From assembly GCA_036676455.1 (NCBI GenBank), contig JAKFCW010000044.1:1-64000 (forward strand): DNA of 64,000 nucleotides, read 5' to 3'. This document shows positions 43,396-52,218 of the stretch, piece after piece (position 1 is the first letter of the stretch; each line of letters starts with the position of its first letter). The notes beneath the pieces were generated by a model. That model searched no databases. It had not been told where the DNA came from and worked only from the letters and a program-made list of their open reading frames with translations. The stretch comes from UBA4093 sp036676455. GTDB taxonomy: Bacteria > Cyanobacteriota > Sericytochromatia > S15B-MN24 > UBA4093. Made by a program: the position numbers and the translations under genes.

Positions 43396-44302
43396 GGCCG
43401 CCTGGGCGAGCCTCAAGGCCCTGGTCCTCGGCCTCGCGCTCGCCCTGGCGCCCGCGCCCGCCGTCTTGGCAGCCGAAGCGCCCCAGGGCCTGCTCGCGAT
43501 CCGAGCTGACGATCGCCCGCTCACCTGGGACGCCGCACTCGCCGAGCTTTCTCGCGCGGACGTCGTCTTCCTCGGCGAGCAGCACGACGACCCCGCCACC
43601 CATGGCCTCGAGCTCGCCATGCTACGCGACCTGCACGCTGCGGTCGGCCCCCGCTTGATCCTGTCGCTCGAGATGTTCGAGCGTGACGTCCAGCCGGCCC
43701 TGGATGCCTACCTGCAAGGCCGCATCCCCGAGGAGGAGTTCCTCGCCAAGAGCCGCCCTTGGCCCAACTACGCCTCGGATTACCGCCCGCTGATCGAGTA
43801 CGCCCGCAAGCACGGCCTCCGCGTGCTTGCCTCCAACGTTCCGCGCCGCCTCGCCTCTCAGGTCGCCAAGCAGGGCCTCGACGCCCTGAGCGGCTTGGAC
43901 CCCGACGAGCGGCAATGGGCGGCCGCCGAGGTCGACTGCCCCAAGGACCTCCTCTTCGAGCGCTTCATGGCCACCATGGGTGGCCATCCGGGCATGGACC
44001 AGGCGCTCATGGAGCGCATGTTCGCGGCCCAGTGCCTGAAGGACGCCACCATGGCTGAGGCGATCGCCCGGGCCTTCGGAGATCCGGCTTCCACCCCCGT
44101 CTTGCCCGCACCCCTGGTGCTACACGTCAACGGGGCCTTCCACTCCGACGAGGGGCTGGGGGTTCCCGCGCAGCTCAGGAAGCGCGCTTCGGCCCTGAGC
44201 TTGCGCGTCACCACGGTCATTCCGAGCGCCACGCCGGACGTCGCGGTCCGAAAGGGCCTGGCGGACGTCGTCTTCGTGGTCGAGCCCGCCGAAAAGGAGT
44301 AG
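43370..44302 (+). CDS. ChaN/DUF399-family exported protein
   Basis: 310 residues. A Sec signal peptide (KAALVLGLALALAPAPA-like hydrophobic core, AVLAAEA cleavage region) precedes a ChaN domain: FLGEQHDDPATHGLE, LSLEMFERDVQP and VLHVNGAFHSDEG. ChaN of Campylobacter binds haem and is linked to iron uptake. No typical lipobox is visible here. The start at 43370 overlaps the histidine kinase gene by 26 bases, which suggests coupling. Confidence 0.85.
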   Translation: MPSAGPIPKAAWASLKALVLGLALALAPAPAVLAAEAPQGLLAIRADDRPLTWDAALAELSRADVVFLGEQHDDPATHGLELAMLRDLHAAVGPRLILSLEMFERDVQPALDAYLQGRIPEEEFLAKSRPWPNYASDYRPLIEYARKHGLRVLASNVPRRLASQVAKQGLDALSGLDPDERQWAAAEVDCPKDLLFERFMATMGGHPGMDQALMERMFAAQCLKDATMAEAIARAFGDPASTPVLPAPLVLHVNGAFHSDEGLGVPAQLRKRASALSLRVTTVIPSATPDVAVRKGLADVVFVVEPAEKE

Positions 44303-44323
44303 GATGGGGGCTCGGAGGTCTCC

Positions 44324-45247
44324 ATGCTCGCGCTCGCACCCGTCTTCGCCTACATCTTCGGCTTCACCGTTCTCGGCATCCTGCTCAAGAAACTCCGCTT
44401 GCTGACGCCCGAGCGGGTCCGCGTGCTCAGCTGGATCGCCATTAACGTCACGCTGCCGGCCTTGCTGGTCGCGAGCCTCCACCGCTCCCCCGCCCTCGAC
44501 CTCAGCCTCCTCTGGCTTCCCGCCGCCGGCTGGATCGTCCTCTTGCTGAGCTGCGTCCTGGGTTACGTGCTGCTGCTCAGGATCCTCAAGTTGCCCCCAA
44601 GAGAGGCGGTTTCGCTCTTTCTCCCGGCCGTCCTGGGTAACGTGACCTTCGTGGGCTACCCGGCCCTGAGCGCGCTTCTGGGGGACCCGGGCCTCGTACG
44701 CGGCATCCTCTTCGACCAACTCTCCAGTGGGATCTTCCTGGCGACCTTCGTGGTGGCCATGTGCGAGTGGGCCGGTGCGGGCCAGAGCGCACCCGTCAGC
44801 CGCCTGATCAAGGGCGTGTTGGCCTTTCCGCCGCTGTGGGGGCTCGTTCTCGGCTTTGCGCTCAAGGGGATCGCCCTGCCCGAGCTCCTCGTTTCCCTGC
44901 TGGCGGGCATCGGCTCGGCAACCACTCCCTTTTTCCTGATTGGCCTGGGGGCGACCCTGACCGTCACGGGCTGGCGCGAGACCTGGACGGGAGCCCTGGG
45001 CGTCAGCGCCTTCAAGCTCTTGCTCATGCCGCTGATCGCGGTCGTGATCTTCCGCCTGATGCCGATGCCGCGGATGGACTTCCAGGTGGCGATTTTGCAG
45101 ACGGCCATGCCGAGCGCGCTTTCGAGCGTGAGCATGGCGATTGCCTACGGCCTCGAGTCCCGGCTGGTGGTCAACGGCGTGGCGCTTTCCCTGGTGTTAA
45201 GCGTCGTGACCCTGCCCTTCTGGGCCTGGCTTCTTGGGTTGGGATGA
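44324..45247 (+). CDS. AEC (auxin efflux carrier) family transporter
   Basis: 307 residues with about ten hydrophobic helices, including INVTLPALLVASL and the unwound-type LGNVTFVGYPALSALLG segment that is characteristic of AEC/BART transporters. Substrate is unknown; bacterial members often carry organic acids. GGAGG precedes the ATG. Its last 51 bases overlap the convergent MerR gene. Confidence 0.85.
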   Translation: MLALAPVFAYIFGFTVLGILLKKLRLLTPERVRVLSWIAINVTLPALLVASLHRSPALDLSLLWLPAAGWIVLLLSCVLGYVLLLRILKLPPREAVSLFLPAVLGNVTFVGYPALSALLGDPGLVRGILFDQLSSGIFLATFVVAMCEWAGAGQSAPVSRLIKGVLAFPPLWGLVLGFALKGIALPELLVSLLAGIGSATTPFFLIGLGATLTVTGWRETWTGALGVSAFKLLLMPLIAVVIFRLMPMPRMDFQVAILQTAMPSALSSVSMAIAYGLESRLVVNGVALSLVLSVVTLPFWAWLLGLG

Positions 45248-45886
45248 GCCCAGGACCCGCCGGCTGAGCTGTTCGTGGGCGATCCGTCGCAGCGCGGTAA
45301 AGACCGGCTCCCAGAGGACCGTGCCCATGATCACCGCATCGACGGCTTGCGCGGGGCCCGCCTCCAGCGCCCCCATGACGTGGGCCACTTCGTTCTGGGC
45401 CATCTCACCGGCGGCCCGCACGTACGGGAAGAAGGCCGTGACCGGGAGGTCGGGCTCGTGGGAACGCAGGTCGAGCAGGGCATCCACCAGGCGCTTGCGA
45501 GCGGTCGAATCCGGCCGGGTGGGCCAGCCCACCTGATCGAGGAAAGCATCGACCTCGCGGGCCGCTGCTTGCCACTCGGGGCCCATCTCGCACGCCATGC
45601 GCTCTACCGGCCGGATCCCCTGGGCATCGATCGCCGCGCGCAGCACCTCCATCGTCTCGGGCTCCGGAGCATCGAGTTGCCGGGTCACCGATTGGATGGC
45701 CGTGAGACTGAGCCCGCCCACCTCCTGCAGGACCCGGATCAGCCGCAGGCGGCGCAAGTGGCTCTCGTCGTAGCTCGCCTGATTGCTGGCGAGCCGCTCG
45801 CCGGGTGGCAAGAGCCCCTCGCGCAGGTAGTACTTGAGGGTGGCGACCGGGATGCCGGAACGCTGGCTGAGCTCGGAAACCTTCAT
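45197..45886 (-). CDS. MerR-family transcriptional regulator
   Basis: 229 residues. The N-terminal MerR helix-turn-helix is MKVSELSQRSGIPVATLKYYLREGLLPP with the LRLIRVLQEVGGLSL segment. The C-terminal 150 residues form an effector domain that resembles TipAS/multidrug-type regulators and lacks the metal-binding Cys. AAGGAGT precedes the ATG. The 3' end overlaps the convergent AEC gene by 51 bases, so one may affect expression of the other. Confidence 0.85.
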   Translation of the reverse strand: MKVSELSQRSGIPVATLKYYLREGLLPPGERLASNQASYDESHLRRLRLIRVLQEVGGLSLTAIQSVTRQLDAPEPETMEVLRAAIDAQGIRPVERMACEMGPEWQAAAREVDAFLDQVGWPTRPDSTARKRLVDALLDLRSHEPDLPVTAFFPYVRAAGEMAQNEVAHVMGALEAGPAQAVDAVIMGTVLWEPVFTALRRIAHEQLSRRVLGSSQPKKPGPEGQGHDA

Positions 45887-45954
45887 GCGCGTGACTCCTT
45901 CGAATGGATAGATTTGCTAGCCATTGTAGCCGAAGGAGCGGACCAGGGGCGCGC

Positions 45955-46566
45955 TCAGAGCCAGCCCATGCGTTCGCAGGTCAGCGCGGCTTGTACCCGG
46001 TTGGCCACCTTGAGCTTGTCGTAGATCCGGGCGAGGTGGTTCTTGACGGTGTTCTCGCTGATGCTGAGTCGACTGGCGATCTCGCGGTTCTCGCAGCCTT
46101 CCGCGACCAGCGAGACGATCTGGCGTTCGCGGTTGCTCAGCGGGGCAGCCGGGATCGTCGCATGGCAAACTGGGGCCTGCTGCTTCTTGAGCAGGGCTTT
46201 CTCGATGGCGAGGTTGAGCTGGCCGAGGCTCTCCAGCGGCTTCAGTAGGAAGTCGAAGGCGCGTCCCTCGCGCAGGGCCTCGATGGTCGATTCCATGTCG
46301 GCGGCTCCCGAGAGGAAGATGACTTCGATCGCGGGGTCGCGCTCCTTGAGGAGGGTCAGGAGGTCGAGCCCGCTGAGCCCAGGCATCTTGAGGTCGGTGA
46401 CCACGACGTCGAGGGCGTGCTGCTTGGCGATCGCCAGGGCCTCGTGGCCGCTGGCGGCCGCGTGGACATGGTAGCCCGAGGCCAGTAGCCAGCTCTCGAG
46501 CAACTCGCGGAAGTCGGGTTCGTCTTCGGTCACCAACACGGTCGGCATGGTCGGAGTCGGCAGCAT
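45955..46566 (-). CDS. NarL/FixJ-type response regulator
   Basis: 203 residues. The receiver domain has the phospho-acceptor D58 in VVVTDLKMPG, the acidic pair E14/D15 and the FDFLLKP lysine segment; the C-terminal LuxR-type HTH is LSNRERQIVSLVAEGCENREIA...TVKNHL. No kinase gene is adjacent. The two histidine kinases in the window (41770, 60893) are candidate partners only by proximity. AAGGGGGAC precedes the ATG. Confidence 0.92.
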   Translation of the reverse strand: MLPTPTMPTVLVTEDEPDFRELLESWLLASGYHVHAAASGHEALAIAKQHALDVVVTDLKMPGLSGLDLLTLLKERDPAIEVIFLSGAADMESTIEALREGRAFDFLLKPLESLGQLNLAIEKALLKKQQAPVCHATIPAAPLSNRERQIVSLVAEGCENREIASRLSISENTVKNHLARIYDKLKVANRVQAALTCERMGWL

Positions 46567-46745
46567 GAGTCCCCCTTGCGCCCGAAACGCGCGCCATGGT
46601 CCGCCAAGCCCGTCGGGGCGGCCGGGGACGGACCGTAGGGTCGCCGCAACCCGCTTATCAGCGAGGCATGAGCGGCGGCGCCCATGTCAGGATAGGCAAT
46701 GAACCCGCTAGCGAGTAGCGGGGTTTCTACGGAAAGCGCCTGGGT

Positions 46746-46799
46746 CCCTGCATGGCGACGGGGCCGTCTCATGCGAGACGGCCCCGTCGCCATGCAGGG
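46746..46799. terminator. Very long perfect hairpin downstream of valS
   Basis: A perfect 25-bp stem (46746-46770 with 46775-46799) is closed by the 4-base loop ATGC. It lies 11 bases after the valS stop on the minus strand. It is longer than most terminators, and no clear T-run follows in the valS direction. Confidence 0.65.
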
Positions 46800-46810
46800 A
46801 TCTGTTCTTG

Positions 46811-49474
46811 CTAGGATTGCCAGCGCTGGATCTGGCCGGCAACCGTCTGGATGGCCTGGTCGACCTCGCCCTGGCGCAGGCGCAGCTTCGCGACCACGGC
46901 TTCCGGGGCCTTCGCCAGGAAGGCCTCGTTGGAGAGCTGGCCGGCGAGCTTGTCGCGTTCGCCCAGGAGCTTGGTCTCCTCCTTGCGGAGCCGCTCGACT
47001 TCCTTGGAGATGTCGAGCAGGCCCGCCAGGGGCAGCAGCAACGTGGCGTCACCCGCCACGCCCGAAGCGGCCAGCGGGATTTCCTGGGCTTCCGTCGTGA
47101 CCTCGACTTCCTGGGTGCGGGTCAGGTGGGCGAGGTAGGGCGCACCCTTGCGGTAGACCTCGGCCGAGGTGGCCGAAGCCTGGATGACGAGGCGCTCCGC
47201 ACGCTTGGCGGGCTCGATGCCCAGCTCAGCGCGGATGTTTCGGACGGTGCGCACGGCCTCCATGATGGTGAGCATCTCGGCTTCGGCTTTTTCGTCGATC
47301 TTGGAGGCGTCGACCACGGGCCACTCGGTTTGCAGCAGCGAGTCGCGACGGGGAGCCAGGCCGCGTTCCACCAGGGTCGCGTGGATCTCCTCGGTGACGA
47401 AGGGCATGAAGGGGTGCATCAGGCGCAGGGTGGCGTAGAGCACCTCGCGCAGGACGGCGCGGACGGTTTCGTCGCCCTGCTGCATGCGGGACTTCGCGAG
47501 CTCGATGTACCAGTCCGCGAACTCGCCCCAGATGAACTCGTAGAGGGCGTCGGTCGCTTGAGACATCGTGAAGGCGTCGATGGCCTCGGTGACGGTCTGG
47601 ATGGTGCGGTGCAGGCGCGAGAGGATCCAGCGATCGGCCAGGGTCAGCTCGCCGGCCACGGCCTGGTCGCCCTCGGGCAGGTTCATGAGGGCGAAGCGGC
47701 TGACGTTCCAGAGCTTGTTGGCGAAGTTGCGTCCCGCCTCCAGCTTCTCCTCGCTGAAGCGCACGTCCTGGCTGGAGGTGCCGGCTCCGGCGAACCAGAA
47801 GCGGCAGGCGTCCGCGCCGTACTTGGCGATCATGTCGAGCGGGTCGACGCCGGTGCCCTTGGACTTGGACATGCGCTGGCCCTTGGCGTCCAGGATGGTC
47901 GCGTGGATGACCACGTGCTGGAAGGGGACCTCGTCCAGGAACTCCATCGAGTTGAAGACCATGCGCGCCACCCAGAGGTAGAGGATGTCGCGCGCGGTCG
48001 ACAGAACGTTGGTGGGGTAGAAGTAGTCGAACTCGGGCGTCTTTTCAGGCCAGCCCAGGGTCGCGAAGGGCCAAAGCGCGGAGCTGAACCAGGTGTCGAG
48101 GACGTCCGGGTCCTGTTCGGCGGGCTTGGAGCACGTGGGGCAGGTGGTGATGTCGGTGACCGAGGCGGTCTGGTGTCCGTCCGGGCAGGTCCAGACGGGG
48201 ATGCGGTGGCCCCACCAGAGCTGACGCGAGATGCACCAGTCCTTGATGTTGCGCAGCCAGTCGAGGTAGACGCCCTTCCAGCGGTCGGGGTGGAAGTCGA
48301 TCTGGCCGTCCTCGACGACCTGGATGGCGGGGCCGGCCAGCGGCTCCATCTTGACGAACCACTGGTCGGAGAGGCGAGGCTCGATGACGGTGCCGCAGCG
48401 GTCGCAATGGCTGACGTTGTTGGTGTAGTCCTCTTCCTTGATCAGCACGCCGTCGGTCTTGAGGTCGAGGACGGCCACCTTGCGGGCCTCGAAGCGGTCG
48501 AGCCCGGCAAAGCGCTCGCCGGCCAGCTCGTTCATGATGCCTTCGGGGGTGAGGACGTCGAGGGTGGGAAGCCCGTGGCGCTGGCCGATCTCGTAGTCGG
48601 TCATGTCGTGGGCGGGGGTGATTTTGAGGGCGCCGGTGCCGAAGTCGCGCTCGACGGCCTCGTCGGCGATCACGGGCACCGTGCGGTCGGTGAGGGGCAC
48701 GCGGACCTGCTTGCCGATGAACGCGCGGTAGCGCTCGTCCTCGGGGTGCACGGCGATCGCCACGTCGCCCACGATGGTCTCGGGGCGCACGGTTGCGATG
48801 GTGATGGAGCCCGAGCCGTCCGCCAGGGGGTACTGCACGTGGTAAAGCGTGGAGTCGGACTGCTTGTGCTGGACCTCGAGGTCGGAAAGGGAGGTCAGGC
48901 AGCGGGGGCACCAGTTGATGATCCGGTTGCCGCGGTAGATCAGGCCCTTCTCGAAGAGGTGCACGAACGCGACGCGGATGGCCTTGGTGTAGCCCTCGTC
49001 CATGGTGAAGCGCCAGCGGTCGAAGTCCATGGTGGTGCCGAGGCGCTTGAACTGGTGGATGATGGTGTTGCCGTAGTGTTCCTTCCATTCCCAGACCTTG
49101 GAGATGAACTCCTCGCGTCCGATGTCATGGCGGGTCTTGCCCTCGTCGGCGCGCAGCTTGCGCTCGACGACGTTCTGGGTGGCGATGCCGGCGTGGTCGG
49201 TGCCGGGCTGCCAGAGGACGCCGTAGCCCTGCATGCGCTTGGAGCGGGCCAGCACGTCCTGGATCGTGCCGTTGGTGGCGTGGCCGAGGTGGAGGTTGCC
49301 GGTGACGTTGGGAGGAGGCAGCACCATCGAGAAGGGCTTCTTCGTGGGGTCGACGTCCATGGCGTAGACCTTGAGCTCCTGCCAGCGGTCGATCCAGGTG
49401 TCCTCGACCCGCTGCGGCTCGTAAGCGGTGGCCATGGTAAGCGGCGATTTCTCCGTCGTGGGCTTCGTCTCCAT
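46811..49474 (-). CDS. valS: Valyl-tRNA synthetase
   Basis: 887 residues from ATG 49474, with GAGAGGA upstream. Class I motifs are PPPNVTGNLHLGHATN and RMSKSKGTGVDPLDMI, with the CP1 editing domain between and the C-terminal coiled coil (KEVERLRKEETKLLGERDKL...AGQIQRWQS). A longer frame to 49534 has no site. It charges tRNA-Val. Confidence 0.97.
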   Translation of the reverse strand: METKPTTEKSPLTMATAYEPQRVEDTWIDRWQELKVYAMDVDPTKKPFSMVLPPPNVTGNLHLGHATNGTIQDVLARSKRMQGYGVLWQPGTDHAGIATQNVVERKLRADEGKTRHDIGREEFISKVWEWKEHYGNTIIHQFKRLGTTMDFDRWRFTMDEGYTKAIRVAFVHLFEKGLIYRGNRIINWCPRCLTSLSDLEVQHKQSDSTLYHVQYPLADGSGSITIATVRPETIVGDVAIAVHPEDERYRAFIGKQVRVPLTDRTVPVIADEAVERDFGTGALKITPAHDMTDYEIGQRHGLPTLDVLTPEGIMNELAGERFAGLDRFEARKVAVLDLKTDGVLIKEEDYTNNVSHCDRCGTVIEPRLSDQWFVKMEPLAGPAIQVVEDGQIDFHPDRWKGVYLDWLRNIKDWCISRQLWWGHRIPVWTCPDGHQTASVTDITTCPTCSKPAEQDPDVLDTWFSSALWPFATLGWPEKTPEFDYFYPTNVLSTARDILYLWVARMVFNSMEFLDEVPFQHVVIHATILDAKGQRMSKSKGTGVDPLDMIAKYGADACRFWFAGAGTSSQDVRFSEEKLEAGRNFANKLWNVSRFALMNLPEGDQAVAGELTLADRWILSRLHRTIQTVTEAIDAFTMSQATDALYEFIWGEFADWYIELAKSRMQQGDETVRAVLREVLYATLRLMHPFMPFVTEEIHATLVERGLAPRRDSLLQTEWPVVDASKIDEKAEAEMLTIMEAVRTVRNIRAELGIEPAKRAERLVIQASATSAEVYRKGAPYLAHLTRTQEVEVTTEAQEIPLAASGVAGDATLLLPLAGLLDISKEVERLRKEETKLLGERDKLAGQLSNEAFLAKAPEAVVAKLRLRQGEVDQAIQTVAGQIQRWQS

Positions 49475-49559
49475 GCGGTCCTCTCTCGGTGATGCGGGAA
49501 TTTGGGGCGCGTTCGCGAAGCCCCATTCTACCACGCGGGCCGGTCCGCGCGAACGCGTG

Positions 49560-49568
49560 TGCTATGAT
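49560..49568 (+). promoter_or_regulatory. Extended -10 promoter directly abutting the rnhA start
   Basis: TGCTATGAT (TATGAT at 49563-49568) ends 7 bases before the rnhA ATG at 49576. Transcription would start at about 49575, giving a leaderless or near-leaderless message. Confidence 0.5.
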
Positions 49569-49575
49569 GGGCGCC

Positions 49576-50034
49576 ATGCGTATCGAAGCTTATTGTGACG
49601 GAGCCTGCTCCGGAAACCCCGGCCCGGGAGCCGCTGCCGCCCTCTTGCTCGCCTACGAGGGCGCGACGCTTCTCAAGGAGCGCGAGCTCGTCTCTCCGGT
49701 GGACCCCCACACGACCAACCAGCGCCAAGAGCTGCTGGCGGCCATCATGGCGCTCGAAGCCCTCGCCAAGCCGGGCGTCGAGATCACCATGATTTGCGAC
49801 TCGAAGTACGTGATCGACGGGATCACGAGCTGGGTCAAGGGCTGGAAGCGAAACGGCTGGGTGAACTCCAAGAAGGAGCCGGTGGCGAACCGCGAGCTCT
49901 GGGAGCGTCTGGACCTGGCCGTTCAGAAGCACCGGGTGAGCTGGAAATGGGTCAAGGGCCACGCCGGCAACATCTACAACGAGCGGGTCGATCAACTGGC
50001 GGTCAAGGCCGTTCAGGAAGCCCGCAAGTCCTGA
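49576..50034 (+). CDS. rnhA: Ribonuclease HI
   Basis: 152 residues, the usual length. Catalytic carboxylates are in YCDGACSGNPGPG (D8), NQRQELLAAI (Glu), CDSKYVIDGI (Asp) and NERVDQLA (Asp). It cleaves RNA in RNA-DNA hybrids. No ribosome site is visible before ATG 49576, and the promoter lies immediately upstream, so the message is probably leaderless. A 44-base palindrome follows. Confidence 0.93.
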   Translation: MRIEAYCDGACSGNPGPGAAAALLLAYEGATLLKERELVSPVDPHTTNQRQELLAAIMALEALAKPGVEITMICDSKYVIDGITSWVKGWKRNGWVNSKKEPVANRELWERLDLAVQKHRVSWKWVKGHAGNIYNERVDQLAVKAVQEARKS

Positions 50035-50046
50035 GGCCATTCATGT

Positions 50047-50090
50047 TTAAGCCAATCGGCCTGCCGGATCCGGCAGGCCGATTGGCTTAA
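50047..50090. terminator. 44-base perfect palindrome downstream of rnhA
   Basis: TTAAGCCAATCGGCCTGCCG and its exact complement form a 22-bp half-palindrome with no unpaired centre. It starts 13 bases after the rnhA stop and is probably a bidirectional terminator. Confidence 0.7.
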
Positions 50091-50205
50091 TGTGCGTTAA
50101 ACAGTGTGAGCAGCCTCACATGGCCGGCGTGCGGCCCGTCACCCGGGCTAGTCGCGGCGTGACGCATGCTGGTGAGGATGTTCCCCGTCCCTCTTGAGGC
50201 CTGTG

Positions 50206-50370
50206 ATGACCCTGAGCTGCTCGAAGTGCCAATCGCCGATGACCCTCAAATCCCGCCTGAGCTTCGCAGTTGGGCCAGGCAAGCTGATCTACGTCTGCAG
50301 CAAGAGCGCGAACCACGTGACGATCCTCGAGGACCAGGGCTCCTCCGAGCCCATTCCGGCTGGGGACTAG
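50206..50370 (+). CDS. 54-residue zinc-ribbon-like small protein
   Basis: The protein is MTLSCSKCQSPMTLKSRLSF continuing to a C-terminal SEPIPAGD. C5-x2-C8 and a later C31 with H37 could form a C3H zinc site. GAGG lies 8-10 bases before the ATG and the codon third positions are GC-rich, so I consider it a probable gene. It ends 4 bases inside the convergent SdpI gene. Function is unknown. Confidence 0.45.
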   Translation: MTLSCSKCQSPMTLKSRLSFAVGPGKLIYVCSKSANHVTILEDQGSSEPIPAGD

Positions 50371-51020
50371 TCTCTCACCTGCCGGCGGTAGAGCCCGTAC
50401 GAGTAGGCGAAGGTGATGATCACCAGCCCCAGCGTCGAGGCGATCACGATGCCGAAGGCCCAGCTGGGGGGTAGCCAAGCGCTGGCCATGAACACGAGCC
50501 CCATGAGGACCATGAGCTTGCCTGCCAGGCGATGGGTGCGGACCCAGACCTCGTCGCTGGAGAGCGTCCACGGCGTGCGGATTCCCAGGAAGAAATTCGA
50601 GCGCACCTTGGGGAGGTAGTTCCCCAGCACGACGAACATGAGGCCGATGCCGACCAGCAGGTGGGAAGAGGGCAGGACCTGATCCGGGGATGCTGCCGAG
50701 GACAGGGCCAGGTAGGTGATGAACAGCATCAGGGCGCTCACGCCGGTCTTCAGGACCGGGTAAATGTCGCCGAGGGCGGCCCAGTTGCGCGAGCGCGGGT
50801 CGACAAAGGGGCTCAGCGTCATCGTCACGTAGACGAAGAGCGAGACCAAAGGGCCCAAGAGCGCGCCCCAGGTGCGGGGCATCCAGCTGTCCGGCCGCCC
50901 GTCGACTCCCCAGTGGGTGGGCATCGGGTCGGGAAGCTGCGGCCAGAACCAGAGGGCCAGCGCCCAGCTCGCGAGCACGAAGAGCAGCGGCAGGAATTCA
51001 CTTTTGAGCGTCAGGCGCAT
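50367..51020 (-). CDS. SdpI/YhfL-family membrane protein
   Basis: 217 residues with about six hydrophobic helices. DUF1648-type N-terminus (LPDPMPTHWGVDGRPDSW) and the SdpI signature GNYLPKVRSNFFLGIRTPW followed by VWVRTHRLAG are present. In Bacillus SdpI gives immunity to the SdpC toxin and acts as receptor for the regulator SdpR. AAGGAGAG precedes ATG 51020, and the start overlaps sdpR by 23 bases. No toxin gene is recognisable nearby. Confidence 0.88.
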   Translation of the reverse strand: MRLTLKSEFLPLLFVLASWALALWFWPQLPDPMPTHWGVDGRPDSWMPRTWGALLGPLVSLFVYVTMTLSPFVDPRSRNWAALGDIYPVLKTGVSALMLFITYLALSSAASPDQVLPSSHLLVGIGLMFVVLGNYLPKVRSNFFLGIRTPWTLSSDEVWVRTHRLAGKLMVLMGLVFMASAWLPPSWAFGIVIASTLGLVIITFAYSYGLYRRQVRD

Positions 51021-51288
51021 GAGGCTCTCCTTTCCAGAGGCTGAGCAAGGAGGCAACGAGCTCCTCGAAGACCGTCATGTTGAGGTGGTAGGTGATGGTG
51101 GTGCCGTCGCGGACGCCGTAGATGAGGTCGGCGTCCTTGAGCTGGTTCAGGTGGTGGGAAACGGTCGGCTTCGTCAGGTCGAAGCGTTTCGCGATCTCGC
51201 CGGCGGTATGGGGGCGCTGCCGCAGCAGGGTCAGGATCTCGCGGCGGTTCGGATCGGCGATCGCCTTGAATACCTCATTGAGCGCCAT
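50998..51288 (-). CDS. SdpR-type ArsR-family repressor
   Basis: 96 residues of winged helix-turn-helix: FKAIADPNRREILTLL, HTAGEIAKRFDLTKPTVSHHLNQL, then a wing. No metal-binding Cys is present. It matches SdpR, which in Bacillus represses its own operon until captured by SdpI. I take ATG 51288, which has GAGGA upstream; 51300 is an alternative. It is the middle gene of CPBP-sdpR-sdpI, and a double palindrome lies before the operon at 52219. Confidence 0.88.
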   Translation of the reverse strand: MALNEVFKAIADPNRREILTLLRQRPHTAGEIAKRFDLTKPTVSHHLNQLKDADLIYGVRDGTTITYHLNMTVFEELVASLLSLWKGEPHAPDAQK

Positions 51289-51303
51289 GTCGTCCTCCAT
51301 GAT

Positions 51304-52185
51304 TCAGCAAAGCGGCTGCCCCACGACCGTGAAGGCCTTGCGACGGGCCATGACCGCGACGAGGATCGCCAGCAACCCGAGGCCGATCAGGCCCAACGGG
51401 CCTCCCAGCAGGGACTGGTAGCCGGCCACGAACAAGGCTACGTAGGCCGCTCCCTGGTTGAGGAAGCCATGCGCCAGGCACGGCACGAAGATACTTCCGG
51501 ACGCGTAGAAGAGCCAGGCGTAGACGGCCCCCATCAGGACGCAGAAGACGGTCATCATGAAGATGCCCACGACCGGGTGAGCGGGGTAGTTGTAGCCCAT
51601 CGCGATGAGCGGCGCGTGCCAGAGGCCCCAGACCACGCCGTGCAGGGCGATCGCCCTGGTCGGACCCAGCTCCATCAGCTTGGGCAGCAGGTAGCCGCGC
51701 CAGCCGTACTCCTCGCCCCAGTAAGCGGGAAGTCCCAGGATGGCCCCGAGGATGACGACCTGAATGGCCATCAAGGCGGCGAAGGCGCCCGTGCTCATGG
51801 GCGGGGCCTGCCCCGTCTGCTGGGTGATGGCTGTAATCATGGTCTGGAACTTGCTCAAGTCGGCGTCCAGCGTGAGCCAGGGCGTCAGGGCCGAGAGACC
51901 GTAACTGAGTCCCAGGTACGCGACCGTCAAGGCGAAACCGTAGAGGTAGTAGCGCTTCTTGCCGAGGCGAAGCCCGGTGTTCTTGAAGCCCTCCTGGCGG
52001 AAGGCGCGAAACGCCACGGCGATCAGCGCCGGGATCAGCATCTGGGCCCCGACCAGGATCTGGAACATCTGCGGGTTCGACAGGCCGCCCTGGAGGTAGA
52101 CCACGGCGTCCAGCGCCCAGGTGAGGGCGAAGACCACCGCGAGGTAACCCGTCACGGCTTTTCGGTTCGCGGGGGATAGCGTCAT
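51304..52185 (-). CDS. CPBP intramembrane metalloprotease
   Basis: 293 residues, about eight hydrophobic helices. The CPBP/Abi active-site motifs are intact: E158-E159-x3-R163 (GEEYGWRGYLL), H182...H190 (LHGVVWGLWHAP) and H239 (LAHGFLN). Members process prenylated proteins or act in bacteriocin production and immunity. AAGGAGG precedes ATG 52185. It is the first gene of the operon with sdpR and sdpI. Confidence 0.9.
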   Translation of the reverse strand: MTLSPANRKAVTGYLAVVFALTWALDAVVYLQGGLSNPQMFQILVGAQMLIPALIAVAFRAFRQEGFKNTGLRLGKKRYYLYGFALTVAYLGLSYGLSALTPWLTLDADLSKFQTMITAITQQTGQAPPMSTGAFAALMAIQVVILGAILGLPAYWGEEYGWRGYLLPKLMELGPTRAIALHGVVWGLWHAPLIAMGYNYPAHPVVGIFMMTVFCVLMGAVYAWLFYASGSIFVPCLAHGFLNQGAAYVALFVAGYQSLLGGPLGLIGLGLLAILVAVMARRKAFTVVGQPLC

Positions 52186-52218
52186 CGGGACCTCCTTCAC
52201 GGCCAACATTTTTAGCTT

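Noticed and set aside
46676..46735. Region with AGCGAGTAGCGGGGTTTC considered as a c-di-GMP-I riboswitch
   Set aside because: The conserved GGGACGCAAAGCC segment and tetraloop receptor are missing; it is better explained as a hairpin next to the valS terminator.
46808..49492. Long plus-strand open frame opposite valS
   Set aside because: It is the reverse of a complete valyl-tRNA synthetase; the translation has no recognisable domain.
50206..50474. 102-codon frame starting at 50166 in another phase
   Set aside because: It overlaps SdpI antisense and is Arg/Gly-rich without a domain; the 54-residue frame is the better candidate.
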